Below are positions 1 through 5,222 of a stretch of DNA of 5,222 nucleotides, one piece after another (the stretch's first letter is position 1; each line of letters begins with the position of its first letter). The stretch lies in NCBI GenBank assembly GCA_030835875.1, contig JAURQY010000136.1:1-5222 (forward strand), read 5' to 3'. The translations under genes were made by a program, and so were the position numbers. Below the pieces are notes generated by a model, which saw only the letters and a program-made list of their open reading frames with translations, did not search any database and was not told the origin of the DNA. This DNA is from Nitriliruptorales bacterium. GTDB lineage: Bacteria; Actinomycetota; Nitriliruptoria; Nitriliruptorales; Nitriliruptoraceae.

Positions 1-1185
1 CCCGGCAACGGCTGCATCTACCTGGGCATCCTCTCCGACCTCACCGAGGGGCCGTTCGCGCCGCTCGGACAGCTGATCCAGCGTGGTCAGCAGGACTTCT
101 GGGGCCGTGTCAATGCCGAGGGCGGCATCGCCGGCTTCGACATCGACATCGACACCTACACGCGTGACACGAAGTACAACCCGCAGGACCACGCGCAGGC
201 CTACCGTCAGATCGAGCCGAACATTCTCGTGCTCGCGCAGTCGCTCGGTACGCCGACGACCGAGGCCATCCTTGCCGACATGGATTCGGACGACGTCCTC
301 GCCGCTCCGGCCGGATGGTGGTCCGGGTTCAACTTCCAGGAGAACTCGCAGGGCCTCATCCTCGCCTCGGGCTACTCGTACTGCCTCGAGTCGATGATCG
401 GGCTCGACTGGTTCAACGAGAACGGCCCGCGTCCGATCGGCTCGGTCGCTGCTGTCGGTTACCCGGGTGACTACGGCGGCGACGTCGCCGAGGGCGCCCG
501 CCTGTGGGCGGAGGCCAACGGCGTGCCGTTCGCCGGCTTCATCCAGACCGGTCCGAACTTCCTCGTCGGCTCGCAGGACGCGGCGGTCGGCGCGGTCCTC
601 GAGTCCGGTGCGGACATCATCCTGCTCGGCGTCGGCCCGGCGGAGAACGCTGAGATCGTCGGCAAGGTCGCAGCCACGCAGCAGGCCGGTGGCCAGGCGC
701 TCGGCTCGATCCTGTTCCTCGGTGCGGGTCCGACGTGGAACCCGGCGCTGCTGCAGACCGCGGCCGCTCCGGCGCTCCAGGGCCTCTACTTCAACGTCTC
801 GCCGTGGCAGGACTACACCGGTGAGACGGCGGGCCACGCCGCGATGCGTGCTGCCTTCGAGGGCGAGGACGCACCGATCAACCAGGGCTACGCGGCCGGC
901 TGGGTGTGGCAGTACCCGATCAAGGCGGTGCTCGAGGCTGCGGCCGAGAGCCGTGACCTGACGCGTGCCAACATCCGTGCGCTCGCCGACGGTGTCGCGG
1001 TCGACTACGAGGGCGTCCTCCCGGCCACCAGCATGGGCGGCGACCCGAACGTGAACGTGAACCGCACCGCGGTCATCGGGAGCGTGAGCAGCGAGAGCCC
1101 GAACGGTCTCGCGACGATCGTCGACGGCTACCGCGGCCCGACGGCCGACGCCTTCGAGTACACGGCGGCCTGCTCCGGCGCCTGA
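1..1185 (+). CDS. ABC transporter substrate-binding protein, branched-chain amino acid/amide type (5' truncated)
   Basis: The frame is open from the first base, so the start, signal peptide and any lipobox lie upstream; 394 residues are visible. The product is expected to be an exported or lipid-anchored solute receptor that delivers a small ligand to an ABC permease. Visible family features are the opening strand GCIYLGILSDLTEGPF (residues 4-19), the helix leading to VNAEGGIAG (37-45), the TRDTKYNPQ segment (54-62) followed by an AYRQIEP helix, and a second-lobe strand-helix unit beginning IGSVAAVGYPGDYGGD. This order fits the type I periplasmic-binding fold (Peripla_BP_6, LivJ/LivK-like). 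Cysteines are at visible residues 5, 128 and 391. The substrate cannot be read from the sequence; amino acids, amides or urea are possible. Codons include many CGT and GGT, more than in the downstream genes, which would suit high expression. A strong hairpin follows the stop, so this is probably the last gene of its transcript. Confidence 0.88.
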   Translation, partial: PGNGCIYLGILSDLTEGPFAPLGQLIQRGQQDFWGRVNAEGGIAGFDIDIDTYTRDTKYNPQDHAQAYRQIEPNILVLAQSLGTPTTEAILADMDSDDVLAAPAGWWSGFNFQENSQGLILASGYSYCLESMIGLDWFNENGPRPIGSVAAVGYPGDYGGDVAEGARLWAEANGVPFAGFIQTGPNFLVGSQDAAVGAVLESGADIILLGVGPAENAEIVGKVAATQQAGGQALGSILFLGAGPTWNPALLQTAAAPALQGLYFNVSPWQDYTGETAGHAAMRAAFEGEDAPINQGYAAGWVWQYPIKAVLEAAAESRDLTRANIRALADGVAVDYEGVLPATSMGGDPNVNVNRTAVIGSVSSESPNGLATIVDGYRGPTADAFEYTAACSGA

Positions 1186-1201
1186 TCGCTCAGGGACATC
1201 A

Positions 1202-1235
1202 CGGGTGGGGGCGGCCTTCGGGCCGCCCCCACCTG
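1202..1235 (+). terminator. Strong GC-rich hairpin terminator with UUCG tetraloop
   Basis: Bases 1204-1216 pair perfectly with 1221-1233 (13 bp) around the loop TTCG. A G-T pair (1203/1234) and a C-G pair (1202/1235) extend the stem. The closing C(UUCG)G is a known exceptionally stable tetraloop. The hairpin begins 16 bases after the substrate-binding-protein stop. No T-run follows, as is common for terminators of high-GC actinobacteria. It should separate this transcript from the helicase gene. The stem is near-symmetric, so it could also act on the opposite strand. Confidence 0.85.
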
Positions 1236-1301
1236 CGTCCGCCATCGGGTCTGCATGGTGCTCTACCTTCGCGTGACGCCGCTCGCGCACGTCCGGCGGT
1301 C

Positions 1302-1306
1302 AGGAG
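1302..1306 (+). promoter_or_regulatory. Ribosome binding site deciding the GTG start of the helicase
   Basis: AGGAG at 1302-1306 lies six bases before GTG at 1313. The in-frame ATG at 1325 would be 18 bases away, which is too far. This supports the GTG start and the N-terminus MQQTMGESPLLAGLN. Confidence 0.7.
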
Positions 1307-1312
1307 CAGGCG

Positions 1313-3553
1313 GTGCAGCAGACGATGGGGGAGTCGCCCCTGCTCGCAGGGCTCAACGAGGCGCAGCGCCGCGCGGTCGAGACCGTCGACGGCCCCGTGC
1401 TCGTCATCGCGGGCGCGGGCTCCGGGAAGACCCGGGTCCTGACGCACCGGCTCGCGCACCTCATCGGCCATCACGGGGTGCCCGCTGACCGGCTGATGGC
1501 GATCACGTTCACGAACAAGGCCGCCGGCGAGATGGCCGAGCGGGTCCGCGGCCTCGTCGGCGCTCGTCACGCCGACCGCACCTGGGTGACGACCTTCCAC
1601 AAGACCGGCGTCCGCATCCTGCGCCGTGAGGCGGCCGCGCTCGAGCTGAAGCCCGGCTTCACGATCTACGACGGGCAGGACGCGCAGCGACTCATCGCAC
1701 GGCTCGCGAAGGACGCTGGCATCGACGACAAGCGGTTGCCGCCGCGCGCCATCGCGAACGCGATCAGCAGGGCGAAGGACGAGCTGATCCCCGCGTCCAC
1801 GTTCCGTCAGCAGGCGTCCGGCTGGCCCGACGAGGCGGTCGCCGAGGTCTACACCGCCTACGAGCTGGCGCTGCGGCGCGCCCACGCGCTCGACCTCGAC
1901 GACCTGATCGTCCGCACCGTCGACCTCTTCCGCTCGCATCCGGACGTGCTCGAGCGCTACCGGCAGCGCTTCACGCACCTGATGATCGACGAGTACCAGG
2001 ACACGAACCGCGCGCAGTACCACCTCGTCCAGTTGCTCGCGGCGGGGTCTCGGAACCTGATGGTCGTCGGCGACCCTGACCAGGGCGTCTACTCGTTCCG
2101 CGGGGCGACGATCCGCAACATCCTCGACTTCGAGCAGGACTACCCCGACGCGACCGTCATCCCGCTCACCCGCAACTACCGCTCGACTCGCACGATCCTG
2201 GATGCGGCGAACGCCGTCATCGCGCACAACCGCGGCCGCACACCGAAGGACCTGTGGACCGAGGCCGACGAGGGCGTGCCGATCACCCGCTACCACGCGA
2301 CGGATGAGCAGGACGAGGCGATGGCCGTCGTGCGGGAGGTCGAGGACCACGTGCGGCGCGGCGGATCCCTCGACGACATCGCGGTCTTCTACCGGACGAA
2401 CGCGCAGTCGCGGGTGCTCGAGGACGCGCTGATGCGCGTGTCGGTCCCGTACCGCGTCGTCGGTGGTGTCCGCTTCTACGAGCGCCGCGAGGTCAAGGAC
2501 GTCCTCGCCTACCTGCAGCTCATCGCCAACCCGGACGATGACGTCGCGTTCCGCCGCGTCATCAACGTCCCACGGCGCGGCATCGGCGACCGCAGCGTCG
2601 CCGCGCTCGAGGCGCACGCGCTCGCGAGAGCGACGAGCCTCATGGACGCGGCCCGCGACGCCGAGCTCATCGCCGGACTCGGGCCCCGTGCGGTCGGCGC
2701 GGTGCGTGCGTTCGTCGGGCTGCTCGACGCGCTGCGCACGGAGCTCGAGCACGGCATGGGGGTCGCTGAGCTCGTCGAGCAGGTCTGGGACCGCACCGGG
2801 TATCTCCGTGAGCTCCAGGCCGAGGGGACGATCGAGGCGCTCGGGAGGGAGGAGAACGTCCGCGAGCTCCGCTCCGTCGCGGACGGCATCGTCGGCGCGG
2901 CGGACGTCCCTGAGGGCGGCCAGGAGGCGCTCCGTGCGCTCCTCGACGCGGTCACGCTCGTCAACGACCAGGACCAGGTCACCGACGGCGAGGGTGCGAT
3001 CACGCTGATGACGCTCCACACCGCGAAGGGCCTCGAGTTCCCCCTCGTCGTGCTGACCGGGATGGAGGACGGTGTCTTCCCGCACGTGCGCTCGCTCAGC
3101 GACACCGCCGAGCTCGAGGAGGAGCGGCGCCTGTGCTACGTGGGCATGACCCGTGCCGAGGAGCGCCTCGTCCTCACGCATGCCGACCGGCGCACCCTGT
3201 GGGGTGGCGTCGCCTACAACCCGCCGTCCCGCTTCCTCGAGGAGCTCCCTGACGCGCTCGTCGTGCGACGTGGCTCGGTCGTCGCGCCGACACCGACACG
3301 CAGCGCGACCGCGCGGGCGTCGGGCGGCGACGACCGTCGCGCCGGCCGCCGTGGCAGCGCCGGGATCGACGTCGTCGACCTCGACGAGGGCTTCCGCCCG
3401 GGCGACACGGTGCTGCACCCCCGCTTCGGCCGCGGACTCGTCGTCGAGGTCGCCCCCGCCGGCGACGACCATGAGGTCAGCGTCGACTTCGAGGAGGTCG
3501 GGATGAAGCACCTGATGCTCGCGTACGCCGCGCTCGTGAAGGTCGACCGATGA
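1313..3553 (+). CDS. pcrA: ATP-dependent DNA helicase PcrA/UvrD (superfamily 1A)
   Basis: This is a complete 746-residue 3'-to-5' DNA helicase/translocase of the kind used in nucleotide-excision repair, replication restart and removal of RecA filaments or stalled RNA polymerase. The motifs appear in order: Q-motif LNEAQRRAV (14-22), Walker A AGAGSGKT (33-40), Ia AITFTNKAAGEM (63-74), Ib TFHKTGVRILR (94-104), II DEYQDTN (226-232), III GDPDQGVYSFRGA (253-265), IV LTRNYRS (286-292), V TLHTAKGLEF (567-576) and VI YVGMTRAEERL (609-619). A basic, Ser/Thr/Gly-rich linker (about 651-684) leads to a Tudor-like C-terminal tail (about 694-746, FRPGDTVLHPRFGRG), which in PcrA/UvrD contacts RNA polymerase. 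The length is normal for the family (about 720-770). Motif Ib has FHK where FHS is usual, and motif III has QGVY where QSIY is usual. GTG is chosen as the start because of the AGGAG site. The stop overlaps the next gene. PcrA and UvrD names are interchangeable here. Confidence 0.96.
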   Translation: MQQTMGESPLLAGLNEAQRRAVETVDGPVLVIAGAGSGKTRVLTHRLAHLIGHHGVPADRLMAITFTNKAAGEMAERVRGLVGARHADRTWVTTFHKTGVRILRREAAALELKPGFTIYDGQDAQRLIARLAKDAGIDDKRLPPRAIANAISRAKDELIPASTFRQQASGWPDEAVAEVYTAYELALRRAHALDLDDLIVRTVDLFRSHPDVLERYRQRFTHLMIDEYQDTNRAQYHLVQLLAAGSRNLMVVGDPDQGVYSFRGATIRNILDFEQDYPDATVIPLTRNYRSTRTILDAANAVIAHNRGRTPKDLWTEADEGVPITRYHATDEQDEAMAVVREVEDHVRRGGSLDDIAVFYRTNAQSRVLEDALMRVSVPYRVVGGVRFYERREVKDVLAYLQLIANPDDDVAFRRVINVPRRGIGDRSVAALEAHALARATSLMDAARDAELIAGLGPRAVGAVRAFVGLLDALRTELEHGMGVAELVEQVWDRTGYLRELQAEGTIEALGREENVRELRSVADGIVGAADVPEGGQEALRALLDAVTLVNDQDQVTDGEGAITLMTLHTAKGLEFPLVVLTGMEDGVFPHVRSLSDTAELEEERRLCYVGMTRAEERLVLTHADRRTLWGGVAYNPPSRFLEELPDALVVRRGSVVAPTPTRSATARASGGDDRRAGRRGSAGIDVVDLDEGFRPGDTVLHPRFGRGLVVEVAPAGDDHEVSVDFEEVGMKHLMLAYAALVKVDR

Positions 3554-4014
3554 GCGGTGCGTCGTCCGCATCCACCCCCGCGCCCGGGCGGCACGTCGTC
3601 AGCGCGACGCTCGTCATCGCCGCACCGCGGCAGCGCCTGTTCGATCTCATCGCCGACCCGGCCATGCACCCGCGTATCGACGGCTCAGGGACGGTCGTCG
3701 CATCGCCGGTCGGTGCACCGGAGCGTCTCGGGCCGGGGGTGCGCTTCGGCATGGGGATGCGCATGGGACTGCCGTATAGGACCTCGAACCGGGTCGTCGA
3801 GTTCGAGGAGGGCCGCCGTATCGGGTGGGCGCACTTCAGCCGCGCCGTGTGGCGCTGGGAGTTCGCCGACGTCGAGGGCGGCACCGAGGTGACCGAGTCG
3901 TTCGACTGGTCCCGCGCACGCGCGCGACCGGTCATGCGGCGCTTCGCCCGCGGGAACGCCGTGTCGATGCGCCGGAGCCTCGAGCGGCTCGCGGAGCTCG
4001 CTGCGGAGGACTGA
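3550..4014 (+). CDS. SRPBCC family protein (START/polyketide cyclase-like fold)
   Basis: This 154-residue soluble protein probably has a helix-grip fold that holds a hydrophobic ligand. After a low-complexity start (residues 1-14) come the first strand VSATLVIAAPRQRLFDLIAD (17-36) and PAMHPRIDGSGTV (37-49), a typical SRPBCC opening. Middle strands include YRTSNRVVEFEEGRRIGWAHF and WRWEFADVEGGTEVTESFDW, and an Arg-rich C-terminal helix ends the protein. Its ATG overlaps the helicase stop as ATGA (3550-3553), so translation is probably coupled and a separate promoter is unlikely. It has no membrane segment or signal peptide. Family members include cyclases, lipid carriers and many proteins of unknown role, and nothing here fixes the ligand. 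The link to the helicase is positional only; a functional connection is not shown. Confidence 0.85.
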   Translation: MSGASSASTPAPGRHVVSATLVIAAPRQRLFDLIADPAMHPRIDGSGTVVASPVGAPERLGPGVRFGMGMRMGLPYRTSNRVVEFEEGRRIGWAHFSRAVWRWEFADVEGGTEVTESFDWSRARARPVMRRFARGNAVSMRRSLERLAELAAED

Positions 4015-4015
4015 G

Positions 4016-4534
4016 TCAGCAGCCCGGGACCGCGGGATCGTCGACCGGGTCGAGCGGCTCCCTTGCGGCGGTCGGGTCCACGTAGGCGATGCCGGACACG
4101 GTGAGCGTCGGCACTGGCGCGAGCGACGCGGTCCCCGCGAGACCGCGTCCCGTGAGCGCCCAGACGCGCCCGTCGGGATGCTCGAGGCGGTTCGACGTGG
4201 CGCAGTACGCGACGCCGTCGGGGGCATCGAACGCTCTCACGCGACCGGCGACGTTGACGACGAGCAGCCCGGTCGGTCCGGCCGCGCTGCTCGTCGCAAG
4301 GGACTCGACGGCGCCGAGCTCCACCCAGGGTTCCCCGGGTGCCTCGCCGCCACGGCCGAGCAGCAGCACGCCGGCGACGAGGACGACGAGCCCGGCGACG
4401 AGCGAGGCGACGACCCACTGCAGCCCGAGCGGCGCACGGAGCACGATCTTCCGGGCCCGTCGCGCGGCGCGGTCCGGCAGGTAACCGCTCGGCCCGAAGC
4501 CCGGTGCGCCGTCACCCTCTGGTGTGTCGCTCAG
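4016..4534 (-). CDS. Single-pass membrane protein of unknown function, probable CTG start
   Basis: I do not recognise the family. With the start chosen here the protein has 172 residues: a hydrophilic N-terminus (MSDTPEGDG..., 1-20), a basic stretch RAARRARK (22-29), one transmembrane segment (about 38-60, QWVVASLVAGLVVLVAG) and an outside domain of about 110 residues with Cys111 and a C-terminal Cys172. The frame has no ATG, GTG or TTG upstream of GTG at 4444, but it stays coding-like to CTG at 4534, which has GGAG seven bases before it. The conservative alternative is 4016-4444 (142 residues), which begins almost directly in the membrane segment and drops the positive-inside basic stretch. 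The order from YCATSNRLEHPDGRVW to LTVSGIAYVDP weakly recalls a Rieske-like fold without the iron-sulfur ligands; this is speculation. The gene converges on the SRPBCC gene with one base between the stops. Coding is likely, function unknown. Confidence 0.72.
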   Translation of the reverse strand: MSDTPEGDGAPGFGPSGYLPDRAARRARKIVLRAPLGLQWVVASLVAGLVVLVAGVLLLGRGGEAPGEPWVELGAVESLATSSAAGPTGLLVVNVAGRVRAFDAPDGVAYCATSNRLEHPDGRVWALTGRGLAGTASLAPVPTLTVSGIAYVDPTAAREPLDPVDDPAVPGC

Positions 4535-4541
4535 CGGTCGG

Positions 4542-4545
4542 CTCC
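4542..4545 (-). promoter_or_regulatory. Ribosome binding site supporting the CTG start of the minus-strand membrane protein
   Basis: Read on the minus strand, GGAG (4545 to 4542) is followed by seven bases and then CTG AGC GAC ACA (from 4534), giving an N-terminus of MSDT if CTG initiates. GTG at 4444 has only a weaker GGAAG, very close to the start. Confidence 0.5.
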
Positions 4546-4563
4546 GTATCGGTCTCTCGCACG

Positions 4564-4569
4564 ACGCTA
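4564..4569 (-). promoter_or_regulatory. Candidate -10 element for the minus-strand membrane-protein gene
   Basis: The minus strand reads TAGCGT at 4569 to 4564, matching the TAnnnT pattern of actinobacterial housekeeping promoters. A transcript would begin near 4557, about 22 bases before the proposed CTG start. The -35 is poor: ATGAGG at 4593-4588, with three of six consensus positions and an 18-base spacer. This is tentative. Confidence 0.28.
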
Positions 4570-4581
4570 CCGCTGAGCGGT
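4569..4581. repeat. 13-base perfect inverted repeat in the divergent intergenic region
   Basis: ACCGCT-G-AGCGGT has six-base arms around one central base. It lies between the divergent membrane-protein and B12-binding genes and abuts the candidate minus-strand -10. The octamer AGCGGTCG occurs here (4576-4583) and again at 4533-4540. It could be an operator, but a short palindrome in GC-rich DNA can also arise by chance. Confidence 0.3.
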
Positions 4582-4633
4582 CGCGTCCCTCATCGCGGTC
4601 CGTGTCGCGGGAGGGGACCTCGTGGGCCCCGAC

Positions 4634-4639
4634 TAGGCT
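4634..4639 (+). promoter_or_regulatory. Candidate -10 element for the B12-binding/sucC unit
   Basis: TAGGCT within GACTAGGCTC matches TAnnnT. It contains CTAG, a tetramer uncommon in high-GC genomes, and sits 44 bases before the GTG start at 4684. No good TTGAC-like -35 lies 16-18 bases upstream; that region is GGAGGGGACC. The position and sequence are reasonable, but support is limited. Confidence 0.35.
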
Positions 4640-4672
4640 CCGCCCCGACGCGAGCGTGTCGCGGACCGGACC

Positions 4673-4677
4673 GGAGG
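4673..4677 (+). promoter_or_regulatory. Ribosome binding site deciding the GTG start of the B12-binding subunit
   Basis: GGAGG at 4673-4677 lies six bases before GTG at 4684. The frame is open further upstream, but that extension is Arg/Pro-rich and unlike the family. The family's first strand, IRVVVAKVGLDGHD, begins at once after this GTG. Confidence 0.8.
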
Positions 4678-4683
4678 TGCGTC

Positions 4684-5079
4684 GTGGCCATCCGAGTCGT
4701 CGTCGCGAAGGTCGGCCTCGACGGGCATGACCGCGGCGCGAAGGTCGTCGCGAGGGCGCTGCGCGATGCCGGCATGGAGGTCATCTACACCGGCCTCCAC
4801 CAGACGCCGGAGCAGGTCGTCGCGGCGGTCATCGAGGAGGACGCGCAGGCCGTCGGGCTCTCCGTGCACTCCGGCGCCCATCTGACTCTGTTCCCCCGCG
4901 TCGTCGAGCTGCTGGCGGCGGCCGGCGCGGACGACGTGCTCGTCTTCGGCGGCGGGATCATCCCCCCGGAGGACGTGGCGACGCTGCAGCACCAGGGCGT
5001 CGCCGCCGTGTTCACACCCGGCGCACCCATGGGCGAGATCGTCGAGTGGGTGCGCGCCAACGCCCCTGTCCGTATCTGA
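4684..5079 (+). CDS. Cobalamin-binding small subunit of an acyl-CoA mutase (methylmalonyl-CoA mutase type)
   Basis: This 131-residue protein is a stand-alone B12-binding domain with a Rossmann-like fold. It would pair with a separate large subunit carrying the substrate-binding barrel to isomerise an acyl-CoA, for example methylmalonyl-CoA to succinyl-CoA. The base-off/His-on signature is present: D13-x-H15-x-x-G18, where His15 is the lower cobalt ligand; exactly 41 residues later S60-V-H62; and 26 residues later the Gly-rich FGGGIIPPED (88-97). The usual S-x-L is S-x-H here. The length fits small subunits such as those of isobutyryl-CoA or 2-hydroxyisobutyryl-CoA mutase, so the substrate is open. 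No large subunit is in the window. sucC follows after 37 bases on the same strand, which favours the methylmalonyl-CoA/succinyl-CoA role. The start is set by GGAGG six bases before GTG. Confidence 0.9.
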   Translation: MAIRVVVAKVGLDGHDRGAKVVARALRDAGMEVIYTGLHQTPEQVVAAVIEEDAQAVGLSVHSGAHLTLFPRVVELLAAAGADDVLVFGGGIIPPEDVATLQHQGVAAVFTPGAPMGEIVEWVRANAPVRI

Positions 5080-5116
5080 ACCACACGCTTCCACAGCCAC
5101 GAGCCGAGGAGTCCTG

Positions 5117-5222
5117 ATGGACCTGGTCGAGTTCCAGGGCAAGCAGCTGTTCGCCCGCCACGGTGTTCCCGTCCCGCCGCCCGGCGCGGTCGCCCGGACC
5201 GTCGAGGAGGCCGTCTCGGCCG
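5117..5222 (+). CDS. sucC: Succinate-CoA ligase (ADP-forming) beta subunit, N-terminal fragment
   Basis: The window ends after 35 codons. The start MDLVEFQGKQLFARHGVPVP matches the highly conserved N-terminus of SucC, the ATP-grasp beta subunit that with SucD interconverts succinyl-CoA and succinate with nucleotide triphosphate formation in the TCA cycle. GAGGAG at 5106-5111 lies five bases before ATG. The gap of 37 bases after the B12-binding gene shows no hairpin, so co-transcription is likely. Nucleotide preference and the rest of the domain lie outside the window; sucD is expected next. Confidence 0.9.
   Translation, partial: MDLVEFQGKQLFARHGVPVPPPGAVARTVEEAVSA

Noticed and set aside
83..961. 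Other-frame plus-strand open frames inside the substrate-binding-protein gene
   Set aside because: They are Arg/Ser/Thr-rich shadows with no motif and no independent ribosome binding site, overlapping a continuous recognised coding frame.
1264..1269. TACCTT as a -10 element for the helicase operon
   Set aside because: It fits TAnnnT and is well placed, but no -35-like sequence precedes it and nothing else in 1236-1301 supports it, so a promoter is likely in this gap but cannot be pinned down.
1199..3571. Very long minus-strand open frame (790 codons) antisense to the entire helicase gene
   Set aside because: In GC-rich DNA the frame complementary to a real gene often lacks stops. Its translation is Arg/Asp/Val/His-rich with no recognisable domain, it runs through the terminator hairpin, and the plus-strand gene has every helicase motif.
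4039..4053. Small inverted repeat around TCGACCGGGTCGA as a possible terminator for the SRPBCC gene
   Set aside because: The five-base arms are too short, it lies inside the opposite coding region, and no T-run follows.
3477..4418. Long minus-strand open frame (313 codons) across the SRPBCC gene
   Set aside because: The composition is Arg-rich shadow sequence without domains. It overlaps two better-supported genes in different frames.
4339..4683. Upstream extension of the B12-binding frame from 4339, giving a 246-residue protein
   Set aside because: The extra residues are Arg/Pro-rich, antisense to the membrane-protein gene, and unlike any mutase subunit. GGAGG and GTG at 4673-4686 give a normal-length protein.

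Overview
The window looks like chromosomal DNA from a high-GC actinobacterium-like organism. GC is roughly 70% by eye, third codon positions are almost all G or C, start codons include GTG, and Shine-Dalgarno sites are purine-rich. The helicase (AGAGSGKT Walker A, FRGATIRNI after motif III, C-terminal Tudor-like tail) and the stand-alone B12-binding subunit resemble actinobacterial versions. I would not place it below phylum level from sequence alone.

Layout. Positions 1-1185 hold the 3' part of a periplasmic or lipoprotein substrate-binding protein of an ABC importer (branched-chain amino acid/amide class), closed by a very strong hairpin at about 1202-1235. Positions 1313-3553 hold a full-length PcrA/UvrD-type superfamily 1 helicase. 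It shares an ATGA overlap with a small SRPBCC-fold protein (3550-4014), so these two form a translationally coupled unit. On the minus strand, converging on that unit with one base between the two stop codons, is a single-pass membrane protein of unknown function (4016 to about 4534). Its best-supported start is an unusual CTG. A divergent intergenic region of about 150 bases (4535-4683) separates it from a plus-strand pair: a 131-residue B12-binding small subunit of an acyl-CoA mutase (4684-5079) and the first 35 codons of succinate-CoA ligase beta, sucC (5117 onward, cut by the window edge).

How the genes fit together. The mutase subunit and sucC are the clearest functional link. Methylmalonyl-CoA mutase makes succinyl-CoA, and SucCD converts it to succinate with nucleotide triphosphate formation, so this could be a propionate/TCA module. 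The mutase could instead be an isobutyryl-CoA or 2-hydroxyisobutyryl-CoA type, since only the cobalamin subunit is visible. The helicase is a housekeeping repair gene, and the SRPBCC and membrane proteins are uncharacterised.

I see no mobile element, CRISPR array, tRNA or rRNA, and no convincing new defence or biosynthetic system. The points most worth a second look are the probable CTG start, the His in place of Leu in the B12-binding S-x-L motif, and the possible degenerate Rieske-like ectodomain of the membrane protein.
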